Below are positions 14,641 through 22,918 of a stretch of 46,409 nucleotides of DNA, piece by piece; position 1 is the stretch's first letter; every line of letters starts with the position of its first letter. The notes under the pieces were generated by a model, which made no database searches, was not told where the DNA came from, and saw only the letters and a list, made by a program, of their open reading frames with translations. Location of the stretch: the NCBI RefSeq assembly GCF_024539675.1, contig NZ_JAHHIT010000081.1, positions 1-46,409 on the forward strand, given 5' to 3'. The stretch is from Streptomyces hilarionis (lineage in GTDB: Bacteria > Actinomycetota > Actinomycetes > Streptomycetales > Streptomycetaceae). The translations under genes and the position numbers were made by a program.

Positions 14641-16338
14641 ATGACGTCCACCGTGCCCAACGCCGTCGAGCACGCAGACGAGCAGCAGCCGCCGATCACC
14701 ATGTTCGGCCCGGACTTCCCGTACGCGTACGACGACTTCCTCGCCCATCCGGCGGGGCTCGGCCAGATCCCCGCGACCGAGCACGGCGCCGAGGTCGCCG
14801 TCATCGGCGGCGGGCTGTCGGGCATCGTGGCCGCCTACGAGCTGATGAAGATGGGCCTCAAGCCGGTCGTCTACGAGGCCGACAAGATCGGCGGACGGCT
14901 GCGCACCGTCGGCTTCGAGGGCTGCGACCCCTCCCTGACCGCCGAGATGGGCGCGATGCGCTTCCCGCCGTCCTCCACGGCGTTGCAGCACTACATCGAC
15001 CTGGTCGACCTGCGGACCGAGCCGTTCCCCAACCCCCTGGCCGAGGCGACGCCCTCCACGGTCGTCGACCTCAAGGGCGAGTCCCACTACGCCGAGACGA
15101 TCGACGACCTGCCGCAGGTCTACCGCGACGTCGCCGCCGCGTGGAACCGGTGCCTGGAGGAGGGCGCGGACTTCTCCGACATGAACCAGGCCATGCGCGA
15201 GCGCGACGTGCCGCGCATCCGCGAGATCTGGGCGAAGCTCGTCGAGAAGCTCGACAACCAGACCTTCTACGGCTTCCTCTGCGACTCCGAGGCGTTCCGG
15301 TCCTTCCGCCACCGTGAGATCTTCGGGCAGGTCGGCTTCGGCACCGGCGGCTGGGACACCGACTTCCCCAACTCGATCCTGGAGATCCTGCGGGTCGTCT
15401 ACACCGAGGCGGACGACCACCACCGCGGGATCGTCGGCGGCAGCCAGCAGCTTCCGCTGCGGCTGTGGGAGCGCGAGCCGCAGAAGATCGTCCACTGGCC
15501 CCTCGGCACGTCGCTGGCCGGCCTGCACGAGCGCCGCGAGCCCCGCCCGGCCGTGACCCGGCTGCACCGCACCGCCGGCAACCGGATCACGGTGACGGAC
15601 GCGGCCGGCGACATCCGCACCTACCGGGCGGCGATCTTCACCGCCCAGTCCTGGATGCTGCTGTCGAAGATCGCCTGTGACGACTCGCTCTTCCCGATCG
15701 ACCACTGGACCGCCATCGAGCGCACCCACTACATGGAGTCCAGCAAGCTCTTCGTGCCCGTGGACCGGCCGTTCTGGCTGGACAAGGACGAGGAGACCGG
15801 GCGCGACGTCATGTCGATGACGCTCACCGACCGCATGACGCGCGGCACGTACCTGCTCGACGACGGCCCCGACCGGCCCGCCGTCATCTGCCTGTCCTAC
15901 ACCTGGTGCGACGACAGCCTGAAGTGGCTGCCGCTGTCGGCGAACGAGCGGATGGAGGTCATGCTGAAGTCGCTCGGCGAGATCTATCCGAACGTCGACA
16001 TCCGGAAGCACGTCATCGGCAACCCGGTGACGGTCTCCTGGGAGAACGAGCCCTACTTCATGGGCGCGTTCAAGGCCAACCTGCCGGGCCACTACCGCTA
16101 CCAGCGCCGCCTGTTCACGCACTTCATGCAGGACCGGCTGCCCGAGGACAAGCGGGGCATCTTCCTGGCGGGCGACGACATCTCCTGGACGGCCGGCTGG
16201 GCCGAGGGCGCCGTCCAGACCGCGCTGAACGCGGTCTGGGGCGTGATGCACCACTTCGGCGGCACGACCGACGCGACCAACCCCGGTCCGGGCGACGTGT
16301 ACGACGAGATCGCGCCGGTGGAGCTGCCGGAGGACTGA
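14641..16338 (+). CDS. Flavin L-amino acid 2-monooxygenase, DavB-like (lysine or arginine)
   Basis: FAD enzyme of the amine oxidase superfamily (565 aa). The dinucleotide-binding motif VIGGGLSGIVAAYEL starts near residue 54, followed by GGRLRT and the group-specific EMGAMRFPPS (residues 102-111). Nearly the whole protein parallels lysine 2-monooxygenase DavB: GPDFPYAYDDFLAHPAGLG at the N-terminus, FGQVGFGTGGWDTDFPNS in the middle, and FLAGDDISWTAGWAEGAVQT near the C-terminus. Such enzymes oxidatively decarboxylate a basic amino acid to the amide one carbon shorter. AAGGAG precedes the ATG by 10 bases, and the amidase is immediately upstream. Whether it acts on lysine, arginine or both is not decidable here. 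Confidence 0.9.
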   Translation: MTSTVPNAVEHADEQQPPITMFGPDFPYAYDDFLAHPAGLGQIPATEHGAEVAVIGGGLSGIVAAYELMKMGLKPVVYEADKIGGRLRTVGFEGCDPSLTAEMGAMRFPPSSTALQHYIDLVDLRTEPFPNPLAEATPSTVVDLKGESHYAETIDDLPQVYRDVAAAWNRCLEEGADFSDMNQAMRERDVPRIREIWAKLVEKLDNQTFYGFLCDSEAFRSFRHREIFGQVGFGTGGWDTDFPNSILEILRVVYTEADDHHRGIVGGSQQLPLRLWEREPQKIVHWPLGTSLAGLHERREPRPAVTRLHRTAGNRITVTDAAGDIRTYRAAIFTAQSWMLLSKIACDDSLFPIDHWTAIERTHYMESSKLFVPVDRPFWLDKDEETGRDVMSMTLTDRMTRGTYLLDDGPDRPAVICLSYTWCDDSLKWLPLSANERMEVMLKSLGEIYPNVDIRKHVIGNPVTVSWENEPYFMGAFKANLPGHYRYQRRLFTHFMQDRLPEDKRGIFLAGDDISWTAGWAEGAVQTALNAVWGVMHHFGGTTDATNPGPGDVYDEIAPVELPED

Positions 16339-16355
16339 GGCCCGTCCCGCGGCTC

Positions 16356-17078
16356 TCACAGCGGGGTGAGCATCATCCGCCCCGCGAAGCCGACGGCCGT
16401 GTCGAGCCGCTCGGTGAACTCCTGGGCCACGTCCGGGAGTCGGCGCAGCGCCCACAGCGCCCGGGCCGCCGTCCAGGTGGCGTCCCGGGCCCGCTCCAGG
16501 CTCCAGGCGCCGAGCAGGTGGGTGAGGGGGTCGGCGATCTGCAACAGGTCGGGGCCCGGCATCAGCTCCTCGCGGACGCGCTCCTCCAGCGAGACGAGGA
16601 GATCGCCCACCCGGTCGAACTCGTCCTCCAGCTCGGCCGGTTCGCAGCCCAGGCTGCGACAGGCGTCCACCACCGCGAGCGCGAGGTCGTGCCCGATGTG
16701 CGCGTTGACGCCCGCGAGGGCGAACTGCAACGGCCTGACGCCGGGATGCCGGCGGAACTGGAGCAGCGGGCGCCAGCAGGCCGGCGCGCGCGGGTCGGCG
16801 GTCGCCGGGTCGACCGCGTCCAGGTAGCGCTGGGCGAACCGCACGTCCAGGGTGGTCGCGGCCCGCGGATCCGGGAACCGGCCCTTGTCGATGCGCCGGT
16901 CCACCTCCTCGGTCACCGCCAGGTAGACGCGGTTGAAGACCGCGACCCCGTCCTGCGCGGGCAGCGTCGCGTCCAGGGCGCGCATCCGGGCGAGCACGTC
17001 GTCGACGCCCGCGGCGAGCGGCACGGCCCGGACGGCGCCCGGCCCGACGGGTGGGGAGAACTGTTCCAAGTGCGGCAT
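16356..17078 (-). CDS. DUF5995 family protein
   Basis: Predicted cytoplasmic, largely helical protein (240 aa). I recognise it as the DUF5995 family from its FNRVYLAVTEEVDRRI, WRPLLQFR, and FALAGVNAHIGHDLALAVV segments; the conserved NAHI-HDL pair resembles a histidine/aspartate site but no activity is known to me. It converges on the DavB-like gene with 17 bases between stop codons. A uracil/xanthine permease lies 109 bases upstream on the same strand, so read-through is possible. Confidence 0.7.
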   Translation of the reverse strand: MPHLEQFSPPVGPGAVRAVPLAAGVDDVLARMRALDATLPAQDGVAVFNRVYLAVTEEVDRRIDKGRFPDPRAATTLDVRFAQRYLDAVDPATADPRAPACWRPLLQFRRHPGVRPLQFALAGVNAHIGHDLALAVVDACRSLGCEPAELEDEFDRVGDLLVSLEERVREELMPGPDLLQIADPLTHLLGAWSLERARDATWTAARALWALRRLPDVAQEFTERLDTAVGFAGRMMLTPL

Positions 17079-17186
17079 GGGGGCAGGGTCGCAGTCCCGG
17101 ACGGGTGCGGGGGGCGCCCGGCCCGACGCTTCGCCGAAACGGGCGAACGGGCCCGACGCGCCGGGCGGGTTCGGGCCGTCGTGCCG

Positions 17187-18566
17187 TCACGAACCGGCGT
17201 CGTCGTACCGGCTGGCGCCCTCGTCGAGCAGGGGGCCCTGCGTCCTGAGGTGGGCGGGGGCGAAGGCGCGCAGCGCGTGGTAGCCGGTGATGACGACGAC
17301 GGTGCCGAGCGCGATGCCGCTCAGCGAGAACGTGTCGGTGAACGTCATCGTGACGTTGCCGACGCCGATGATGACGCCCGCCGCGGCCGGCACCAGGTTC
17401 AGCGGGTTGCGCAGGTCGACGCCGGCGTTGATCCAGATCTGCGCGCCGAGCAGGCCGATCATGCCGTACAGGATGACGGTGATGCCGCCGAGGACGCCGC
17501 CCGGGATCGCCGCGACGATCGCGCCGAACTTCGGGCACAGGCCGAACAGCAGGGCGAAGCCCGCGGCGGCCCAGTAGGCGGCCGTCGAGTAGACGCGGGT
17601 CGCGGCCATCACGCCGATGTTCTCGGAGTAGGTGGTGTTGGGCGGACCGCCGAGGGCGGTGGACAGCATCGAGCCGACGCCGTCGGCGGAGATGGCCGTG
17701 CCGAGCCGGTCGTCGAGGTCGTCGCCGGTCATCTCGCCGACCGCCTTGACGTGCCCGGCGTTCTCCGCGACCAGCGCGATGACGACCGGCAGTGCCACGA
17801 GCACCGCCGACCAGTCGAAGGACGGGCCGTGGAAGGAGGGCAGCCCGATCCAGTCGGCGTGGGCGACCCCGGACAGGTCCAGCCGCCAGTGGTCGGTCAC
17901 CTTGCCGCTCGCGTCGGCGGAGTGGATCCGCCCGAAGATCCGGTCGAACGCCCAGGAGACGGCGTACCCGAAGACCAGGCCGAGGAAGATCGCGACGCGG
18001 GACCAGAACCCGCGCAGGCAGACCACGGCCGCGGCGGTGAACGCCATCACCAGCAACGCCGTCCACTGGTCCTGCGGCCAGTAGGTCGTGGCGGTGACCG
18101 GCGCGAGGTTGAAGCCGATCAGCATCACCACGGCGCCGGTGACGACCGGGGGCATCGCGGCGTGGATGATGCGCGCCCCGAACCGCTGCACGGCCAGCCC
18201 CACGGCGAACAGCGCGACCCCGACGACGAACACGGCTCCGGTGACCGTGGCGCTGCTCCCGCCCTGCGCGCGGATGACCGCCGCCACGCCCACGAAGGAC
18301 AGGGAGCACCCGAGATAGCTGGGCACCCGGCCGCGGGTCGCGAGCAGGAAGACGACGGTCGCGACGCCGGACATCATGATCGCGAGGTTGGGGTCCAGAC
18401 CCATGAGGACCGGCGCCACGAAACTCGCCCCGAACATCGCCACCACGTGCTGGGCGCCGAGGCCCACCGTGCGCGGCCAGGACAGCCGCTCGTCGGGGCG
18501 GACCACCGCGCCGGGCGCGGGAGTGCGTCCGTCGCCGTGCAGTTTCCAGCGGACGCCGAGATCCAT
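17187..18566 (-). CDS. Uracil/xanthine permease (NCS2 family)
   Basis: Integral membrane nucleobase-proton symporter of the NCS2/UraA type (459 aa, about 14 segments). Family signatures: GAQHVVAMFGASFVAPVLMG (helix 1 QH motif), VIALVAENAGHVKAVGEMTG (helix 8 glutamate) and LGGPPNTTYSENIGVMAATR (helix 10). Uracil is the likeliest substrate because the helix 8/10 motifs follow UraA, but xanthine or uric acid cannot be excluded. It is divergent from a thioesterase gene. Confidence 0.93.
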   Translation of the reverse strand: MDLGVRWKLHGDGRTPAPGAVVRPDERLSWPRTVGLGAQHVVAMFGASFVAPVLMGLDPNLAIMMSGVATVVFLLATRGRVPSYLGCSLSFVGVAAVIRAQGGSSATVTGAVFVVGVALFAVGLAVQRFGARIIHAAMPPVVTGAVVMLIGFNLAPVTATTYWPQDQWTALLVMAFTAAAVVCLRGFWSRVAIFLGLVFGYAVSWAFDRIFGRIHSADASGKVTDHWRLDLSGVAHADWIGLPSFHGPSFDWSAVLVALPVVIALVAENAGHVKAVGEMTGDDLDDRLGTAISADGVGSMLSTALGGPPNTTYSENIGVMAATRVYSTAAYWAAAGFALLFGLCPKFGAIVAAIPGGVLGGITVILYGMIGLLGAQIWINAGVDLRNPLNLVPAAAGVIIGVGNVTMTFTDTFSLSGIALGTVVVITGYHALRAFAPAHLRTQGPLLDEGASRYDDAGS

Positions 18567-18694
18567 GGTGCGGGTCGCTTTCGTGAGGGTGCGGCTGTCC
18601 GGGTCATTCTCACGTGCGAACGGAGGGTGAGCGACCGCTTAGGCGCGGCTTAGGATGGTGGTCGTTGTTCCATACACGCACAGGAGCGCCCGCC
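18567..18694. promoter_or_regulatory. Divergent promoter region, permease/thioesterase
   Basis: TAGGAT at 18651-18656 is a plausible -10 element for the thioesterase; it lies in a local repeat CGCTTAGG-CGCGGCTTAGGAT. AGGAG at about 18682-18686 is the ribosome-binding site for the GTG at 18695. The -35 is not clear. Confidence 0.4.
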
Positions 18695-19153
18695 GTGACC
18701 GCCGAAGCCCCGCCCGCCCCCGCTGTGTCGTACGGCCGGCTCGTCCCCGTCACCGTCCACTTCGACGACCTGGACGCGCTCGGACTGCTGCACAACGCCC
18801 GCTACCCGCTGATGGTCGAACGCGCCTGGACCGAGCTGTGGCAGGAGCACGGCGTGCGGTTCGAGGGCGACTGGGCCACCGCCGGCGACGCCTGCAACGC
18901 CGTGAAGGAACTGCGCGTCAGCTACGAGGCCCCGGTCACCAGGCCGGGCGCGTACGCCGTGCACCTGTGGCTGGAGCGGCTCGGCACCACCGGGCTGACC
19001 TACGGCTTCCGGTTCTGCTCGACGGACGGGACGCTGACCTACGCGCGCGGCGAACGGGTCCTCGTGCGGCTGGACGCCGCGACCATGCGCCCCGCGCCCT
19101 GGAGCGAGACCCTCAGGAGCGGGGGTCGGGCACTGCTGCGGCCCGCGGACTGA
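18695..19153 (+). CDS. Hotdog-fold acyl-CoA thioesterase
   Basis: Single hotdog domain of the 4-hydroxybenzoyl-CoA thioesterase/YbgC type (152 aa). The motif HFDDLDALGLLHNARYPLMV carries the catalytic-type aspartate and the following helix; the remainder gives the five-stranded sheet. The GTG at 18695 is preferred over the in-frame 18614 because AGGAG lies eight bases upstream and the residues before it do not fit the fold. Substrate unknown. Its 3' end overlaps the converging MFS gene by 41 bases. Confidence 0.88.
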   Translation: MTAEAPPAPAVSYGRLVPVTVHFDDLDALGLLHNARYPLMVERAWTELWQEHGVRFEGDWATAGDACNAVKELRVSYEAPVTRPGAYAVHLWLERLGTTGLTYGFRFCSTDGTLTYARGERVLVRLDAATMRPAPWSETLRSGGRALLRPAD

Positions 19154-20333
19154 CCTTCGCGCCGGTGCGCTCGCCGCCGCGCAGCACGCCGGCGAAGGTC
19201 ACCAGCCCGAAGGCGAGCACCGTCACGACGACGAAGGACACCGTCAGGCTGGTCGCCTGCGCCACCCCGCCGATCAGGCTGGGGGCGACGAGTCCTGAGG
19301 TGTACGTGATGGTCGCGACGCCCGCGATGGCCTGACTGGGGTTGGGGCCGCTGTGGCCGGCCGCGGCGAAGCACAGCGGCACGACGACCGCGATGCCGAG
19401 CCCCATCAGCCCGAACCCGCCGATCGCCACCGCCGGATGGCCCGCGACGACGATCAGCAGCCCGCCCAGCACGGCCAGGCCGCCCCCGGCGCGCACCGTG
19501 CGCACCGCCCCGAACCGGTTCACCACCGCGTCCCCCCCGATCCGGGCCACCGCCATGGTGAACATGAAGCCGGTCGTGCAGGCCGCCGCGACCCCCGCCG
19601 AGGAGGCGAGCCGGTCGCGCAGGTACACCGCCGACCAGTCCAGGCTCGCGCCCTCCGCGAAGACCGCGCAGAACCCGACGGCGCCGATCAGCAGGGCCGA
19701 GCGGGGCGGCAGCGCGAACCGCGGGGGCGGCTCCTCGTCCTCCGCCGGCCTGATGTCCAGCACCCAGCGGCAGGCCACGAGCCCGCCGGCGGTGAGGACG
19801 GCCGCCGCCAGGGCGTGGTGCAGGCGCGCGTCCGAGCCGAGGTGCGCGGCGAGCGTCCCGCCGGCCGAGCCGACCAGGGCGCCCGCGCTCCACATGCCGT
19901 GCAGGCCCGACATGATCGACCTGCCGAGCCGGCGTTCCACCTCGACGCCGAGGGCGTTCATCGCGACGTCCGCCATGCCCGCGGCGGCGCCGTACGTGAA
20001 CATCGCCAGACACAGGAGCGGCAGGTTCGGCGCGAGAGCGGGCAGGAGCAGCGACAGCGTCCACAGCGCGAGCAGCGCGCGCAGGGCCGTCCGGCTGCCG
20101 AGGCGATGGGTGATCGAGCCGGCCAGCGGCATCGCACAGGCCGCGCCGAACGCGGTGAAGGCCAGGGCGAACCCGAGCTGCCCGGTGGAGACGTCGGCGT
20201 GGTCCTGGATCCACGGCACCCGGGTGGCGAACGAACCGGTGACCGCGCCGTGCACGGCGAACACGGCCGCGACGGCGTACCGCGCCCGCCGTACCTGCGT
20301 GGGGGTGTGGACCGCGTCGGCCGCTCCGCTCAT
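19113..20333 (-). CDS. MFS transporter, divergent from a ROK regulator
   Basis: Major facilitator permease (406 aa, 12 predicted helices) starting RARYAVAAVFAVHGAVTGSF after a 14-residue cytoplasmic tail. The loop motif GSITHRLGSRTALRAL follows helix 2, and a long central loop (DIRPAEDEEPPP) separates the two halves. The ATG at 20333 has GGCGAGG just before it. It shares a 133-bp promoter region with the ROK-family regulator, with a perfect TATCAGG inverted repeat. Such ROK-MFS pairs are common in Streptomyces, and the regulator likely represses the transporter. Substrate unknown, perhaps a sugar. Confidence 0.9.
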   Translation of the reverse strand: MSGAADAVHTPTQVRRARYAVAAVFAVHGAVTGSFATRVPWIQDHADVSTGQLGFALAFTAFGAACAMPLAGSITHRLGSRTALRALLALWTLSLLLPALAPNLPLLCLAMFTYGAAAGMADVAMNALGVEVERRLGRSIMSGLHGMWSAGALVGSAGGTLAAHLGSDARLHHALAAAVLTAGGLVACRWVLDIRPAEDEEPPPRFALPPRSALLIGAVGFCAVFAEGASLDWSAVYLRDRLASSAGVAAACTTGFMFTMAVARIGGDAVVNRFGAVRTVRAGGGLAVLGGLLIVVAGHPAVAIGGFGLMGLGIAVVVPLCFAAAGHSGPNPSQAIAGVATITYTSGLVAPSLIGGVAQATSLTVSFVVVTVLAFGLVTFAGVLRGGERTGAKVSPRAAAVPDPRS

Positions 20334-20383
20334 GCCTCGCCCTTTCCGGGTTCGCGCCGCCTCGTCGCGATGCCGACGTAAAC

Positions 20384-20404
20384 TATCAGGAACCCTGCCT
20401 GATA
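20384..20404. promoter_or_regulatory. Palindromic operator between MFS and ROK genes
   Basis: TATCAGG (20384-20390), seven bases, CCTGATA (20398-20404): a perfect 7-bp inverted repeat in an unusually AT-rich patch, centred 61 bases before the MFS start and 73 before the ROK start. It is the expected type and position for a ROK repressor site controlling both promoters. Confidence 0.75.
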
Positions 20405-20466
20405 AATAGAGGGGCCGGTCGCGACCCGTCGACCGAGTCCCCCTGCGCCGTGGGAGGATTCCCGCC

Positions 20467-21729
20467 ATGCCCGCATCCCCGAGCACCGCCCGGGTCATCA
20501 ACGACCGGCTGGCCCTGCGGCTGCTGCAACGCGAAGGCCCGTTGACGGCGGGGCGGTTGAAGGAGCTCACCGGTCTGTCCCGGCCCACCGTCGCCGACCT
20601 CGTCGAACGCCTCACGGCCTCCGGGCTGGTCGAGGTCGCGGGGGAGAGCGGGGAGCAGCGCCGCGGACCGAACGCGAAGCTCTACGGCATCGTCGCGGGC
20701 CGCGCCCACCTGGCCGCCCTGGACGTGCGCACCGAGGGGGTCACGGTGCTCGTCTCCGATCTCGTCGGCCGGGTGCTCGCCGAAGCGTCCGTGCCCATCG
20801 GCGGCGACACCGGCACCGGCACCGCCGTCGAGCGGGCGGTCGCCCTGGTCGAGCGGGCGGTGAAGGGCGCGGAGGCGGACCCGTTGCACACCCTGGTCGT
20901 GGGCGCGCCCGGCCTGGTCGACCCGGTGAGCGGCGAACTGCGCGACTCCGGCGGGCTGCCCGAATGGCACCGCCGACTGGTGGCCGCCCTTCAGGAGCGG
21001 TTCCCGGACGCCCGCGTGCACGTCGAGAACGAGACCAACCTGGCCGCGCTGGCGGAACAGCGCGAGGGCGGCGCCGGCGACCGCGACACCTTCGTCCTGC
21101 TGTGGCTCGGCCACGGCATCGGCGCGGCCGTCGTGCTCGACGGCGACCTGCGCCGGGGCGCTTCCGGCGGCACCGGTGAGATCGGCTTCCTGCCGGTCCC
21201 GGGCACCGACGGCCTGCCCTCGGCCACGGGATGCGAGGGCGGCTTCCACTCCCTGGCCGGCTCGGCGGCGATCACCGCCCTGGCCGGGGAGCACGGTCTG
21301 ACGGCCCCGGCCCGGCGACGGACGGACGAGCCGGTGGCGGCCGAACTGGTGCGCCGGGCGGTCGACGCGGTCCGGTCCGCCCCGGCCGGCCGTCGTGCGC
21401 CCGCCGATGCCGCCGGGCCTGCCGAGCGGGTCCCGGACCCGGCCGCCGATCGGTTCCTGGACGCCCTCGCCGACCGCCTGACCCTCGGAGCCGCCTCCGT
21501 CGTCGCCGTCCTCGACCCCGGCTGCGTGGTCCTGGGCGGCGAGGTCGGCCGGGCGGGCGGTGACGAGCTGGCGCTGCGGGTGGCGGGGCGGCTGCGCCGG
21601 ATGGCGCCCCTGCCCACGCGGGTGCGGCCCAGCGCCCTGGGCGGGGGCGCGGTCCTGCGCGGGGCGCTGCTCACGGCCCGCGAGTGCGCGCAGGACGAGC
21701 TGTTCGGCAGCGGTGAGCGGGAGGTCTGA
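20467..21729 (+). CDS. ROK-family transcriptional regulator
   Basis: Regulator of 420 aa: an N-terminal winged helix (residues about 12-60, LTAGRLKELTGLSRPTVADL) fused to a sugar-kinase-like ROK domain. The usual ROK zinc site (GHxPv then CxCGxxGCxE) is degraded: GEIGFLPV has Phe in place of His, and only the GC-E remnant ATGCEGGFHS remains. A low-complexity insertion (about residues 298-325, rich in Ala, Pro and Arg) interrupts the C-terminal part. It is probably a repressor of the divergent MFS gene through the TATCAGG palindrome. Catalytic kinase activity is unlikely. Confidence 0.9.
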   Translation: MPASPSTARVINDRLALRLLQREGPLTAGRLKELTGLSRPTVADLVERLTASGLVEVAGESGEQRRGPNAKLYGIVAGRAHLAALDVRTEGVTVLVSDLVGRVLAEASVPIGGDTGTGTAVERAVALVERAVKGAEADPLHTLVVGAPGLVDPVSGELRDSGGLPEWHRRLVAALQERFPDARVHVENETNLAALAEQREGGAGDRDTFVLLWLGHGIGAAVVLDGDLRRGASGGTGEIGFLPVPGTDGLPSATGCEGGFHSLAGSAAITALAGEHGLTAPARRRTDEPVAAELVRRAVDAVRSAPAGRRAPADAAGPAERVPDPAADRFLDALADRLTLGAASVVAVLDPGCVVLGGEVGRAGGDELALRVAGRLRRMAPLPTRVRPSALGGGAVLRGALLTARECAQDELFGSGEREV

Positions 21730-22020
21730 GCGCGGACGCGCGTTCCTGGACCGACCGCCGGGCTCGGGAGCCGTGCCGCACGCGCGGGAGGAAGAGGGGA
21801 CCCGGCGGCGGGCAAGGGCCGTCGTCACCGCCACCGGGCCGTAGAGCTCGACCCTAGAAAGGACTAGACCACTGCGTCAATAGGTATGGACCAATGGGTG
21901 GAGTCCGAGGGCAGCGGTGACGGAGGCGCGCTGGGGTCGCGACGCTCTGTGACCCACCCCACATGCGTCACCCGTATGGACCTGCGTCCGGCGTGGCACA
22001 CTGGCCCTGTACCAGAAGCA
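21730..22020. other. Intergenic region before the rib operon
   Basis: There is no supported gene. It holds two tandem dre-like sites at 21858-21895 and an inverted pair GTGAC/GTCAC at about 21949-21971. Transcription of the riboflavin leader must start in its last 80 bases, but no convincing hexamers were found. Confidence 0.55.
21858..21895. promoter_or_regulatory. Tandem dre-like (DasR) sites
   Basis: AAAGGACTAGACCACT at 21858-21873 matches 13 of 16 positions of the dre consensus for the GntR regulator DasR (about ACTGGTCTAGACCAST, scored as remembered). ATAGGTATGGACCAAT at 21880-21895 is a weaker copy (11 of 16) exactly 22 bp away, two helical turns. The nearest downstream gene set is the riboflavin operon. 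Motif match only. Confidence 0.4.
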
Positions 22021-22147
22021 GCGCACTCCGGGGTCGGTGAAAGTCCGAACCGGCGGTTACAGTCCGCGACCCGGCCGCTTCCAGCGGCCGGTTGACCAGG
22101 TGAAATTCCTGGACCGACGGTTAAAGTCCGGATGGGAGGCAGTGCGC
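22021..22147 (+). ncRNA. FMN riboswitch (RFN element)
   Basis: The closing stem GCGCACT (22021-22027) pairs with AGTGCGC (22141-22147). Conserved RFN blocks are present in order: GGGGTCGGTGAAAGTCC, ACCGGCGGTTACAGTCCGCG, a variable GC stem, CAGGTGAAATTCCTGGACCG, ACGGTTAAAGTCCGGATGGG and AGGCAGTGC. It binds FMN in the transcript and represses the riboflavin operon downstream. Confidence 0.97.
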
Positions 22148-22294
22148 GGCGGGCGGGCATTCGTGCGCGTCGCCGTATACGTACTCGTCCGTGGACGAGT
22201 CTGTCCGGCGTCGCCCCGGTGCTCTCGCCCGTACCTGCTGTCGTCATCGACAGGCCCCGGAGTCCGTGCCCGAAGAGGCAGGAGGACCCGGGAA
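22148..22294 (+). promoter_or_regulatory. Riboswitch expression platform
   Basis: These are leader bases between the aptamer and ribE. ACTCGTCC-GT-GGACGAGT (22183-22200) is a perfect inverted repeat that would form a tight hairpin without a U-tract. The ribE Shine-Dalgarno GGAGG lies at 22281-22285. Either termination or occlusion of the ribosome site is possible. Confidence 0.5.
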
Positions 22295-22918
22295 GTGTTC
22301 ACCGGAATCGTCGAAGAGCTGGGTGAGGTCACCGCCGTCGAGAATCTCGGCGACGCCTCCCGCTTCCGGCTGCGCGGCCCCGTCGTGACCGACGGCGCGA
22401 AGCACGGCGACTCCATCGCCGTGAACGGGGTCTGTCTCACCGTCGTCGAGCACGAGGGCGACGAGTTCACCGCCGACGTCATGGCGGAGACCCTGAACCG
22501 TTCCAGCCTCGGCGCCCTCGGCGTCGGTTCCCGGGTCAACCTCGAACGTCCCACCGCCGTCGGCGCACGCCTCGGCGGGCACATCGTGCAGGGCCACGTC
22601 GACGGCACCGGCGCGGTGCTGGAGCGCAGGCCCTCCGAGAACTGGGAGATCGTCAAGATCTCCCTGCCCGACGGACTCGCCCGGTACGTCGTGGAGAAGG
22701 GCTCCATCACGGTCGACGGCATCAGCCTGACCGTCGTCGACGCCGGCGCCGACCACTTCACGGTCAGCCTCATCCCCACCACCCTCGCCCTGACCACGCT
22801 CGGCCTCAAGCAGCCCGGCGACCCGGTCAACCTCGAGGTGGACATCGTCGCCAAGTACGTGGAGCGCCTGCTGGCGAGCACGCAGGGCACGGCCGGCACC
22901 CCGGGAGCGGCGCTGTGA
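22295..22918 (+). CDS. ribE: Riboflavin synthase, alpha subunit
   Basis: Dismutates two 6,7-dimethyl-8-ribityllumazine molecules to riboflavin (207 aa). Two homologous lumazine-binding barrels are visible: MFTGIVEELGEV with VNGVCLTV and MAETLNRSSLG, then GHIVQGHVDGTG with TVDGISLTVVD and IPTTLALTTLG. The GTG at 22295 gives the canonical N-terminus and has GGAGG nine bases upstream; the same frame extends back through the riboswitch but is not coding. First gene of the FMN-controlled operon; its TGA overlaps the ribM GTG. Confidence 0.97.
   Translation: MFTGIVEELGEVTAVENLGDASRFRLRGPVVTDGAKHGDSIAVNGVCLTVVEHEGDEFTADVMAETLNRSSLGALGVGSRVNLERPTAVGARLGGHIVQGHVDGTGAVLERRPSENWEIVKISLPDGLARYVVEKGSITVDGISLTVVDAGADHFTVSLIPTTLALTTLGLKQPGDPVNLEVDIVAKYVERLLASTQGTAGTPGAAL

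Noticed and set aside
14569..18309. 1246-codon minus-strand frame across the DavB-like, DUF5995 and permease genes
   Set aside because: It is partly antisense and partly a shifted frame of real genes, with no recognisable domain; a high-GC shadow.
15906..18653. 915-codon plus-strand frame
   Set aside because: It is antisense to DUF5995 and the uracil permease and is arginine/glycine/glutamine-rich with no family signature.
22037..22294. N-terminal extension of ribE through the riboswitch
   Set aside because: The frame is open but overlaps conserved RFN structure; the GTG at 22295 gives the canonical riboflavin synthase start with a good ribosome site.
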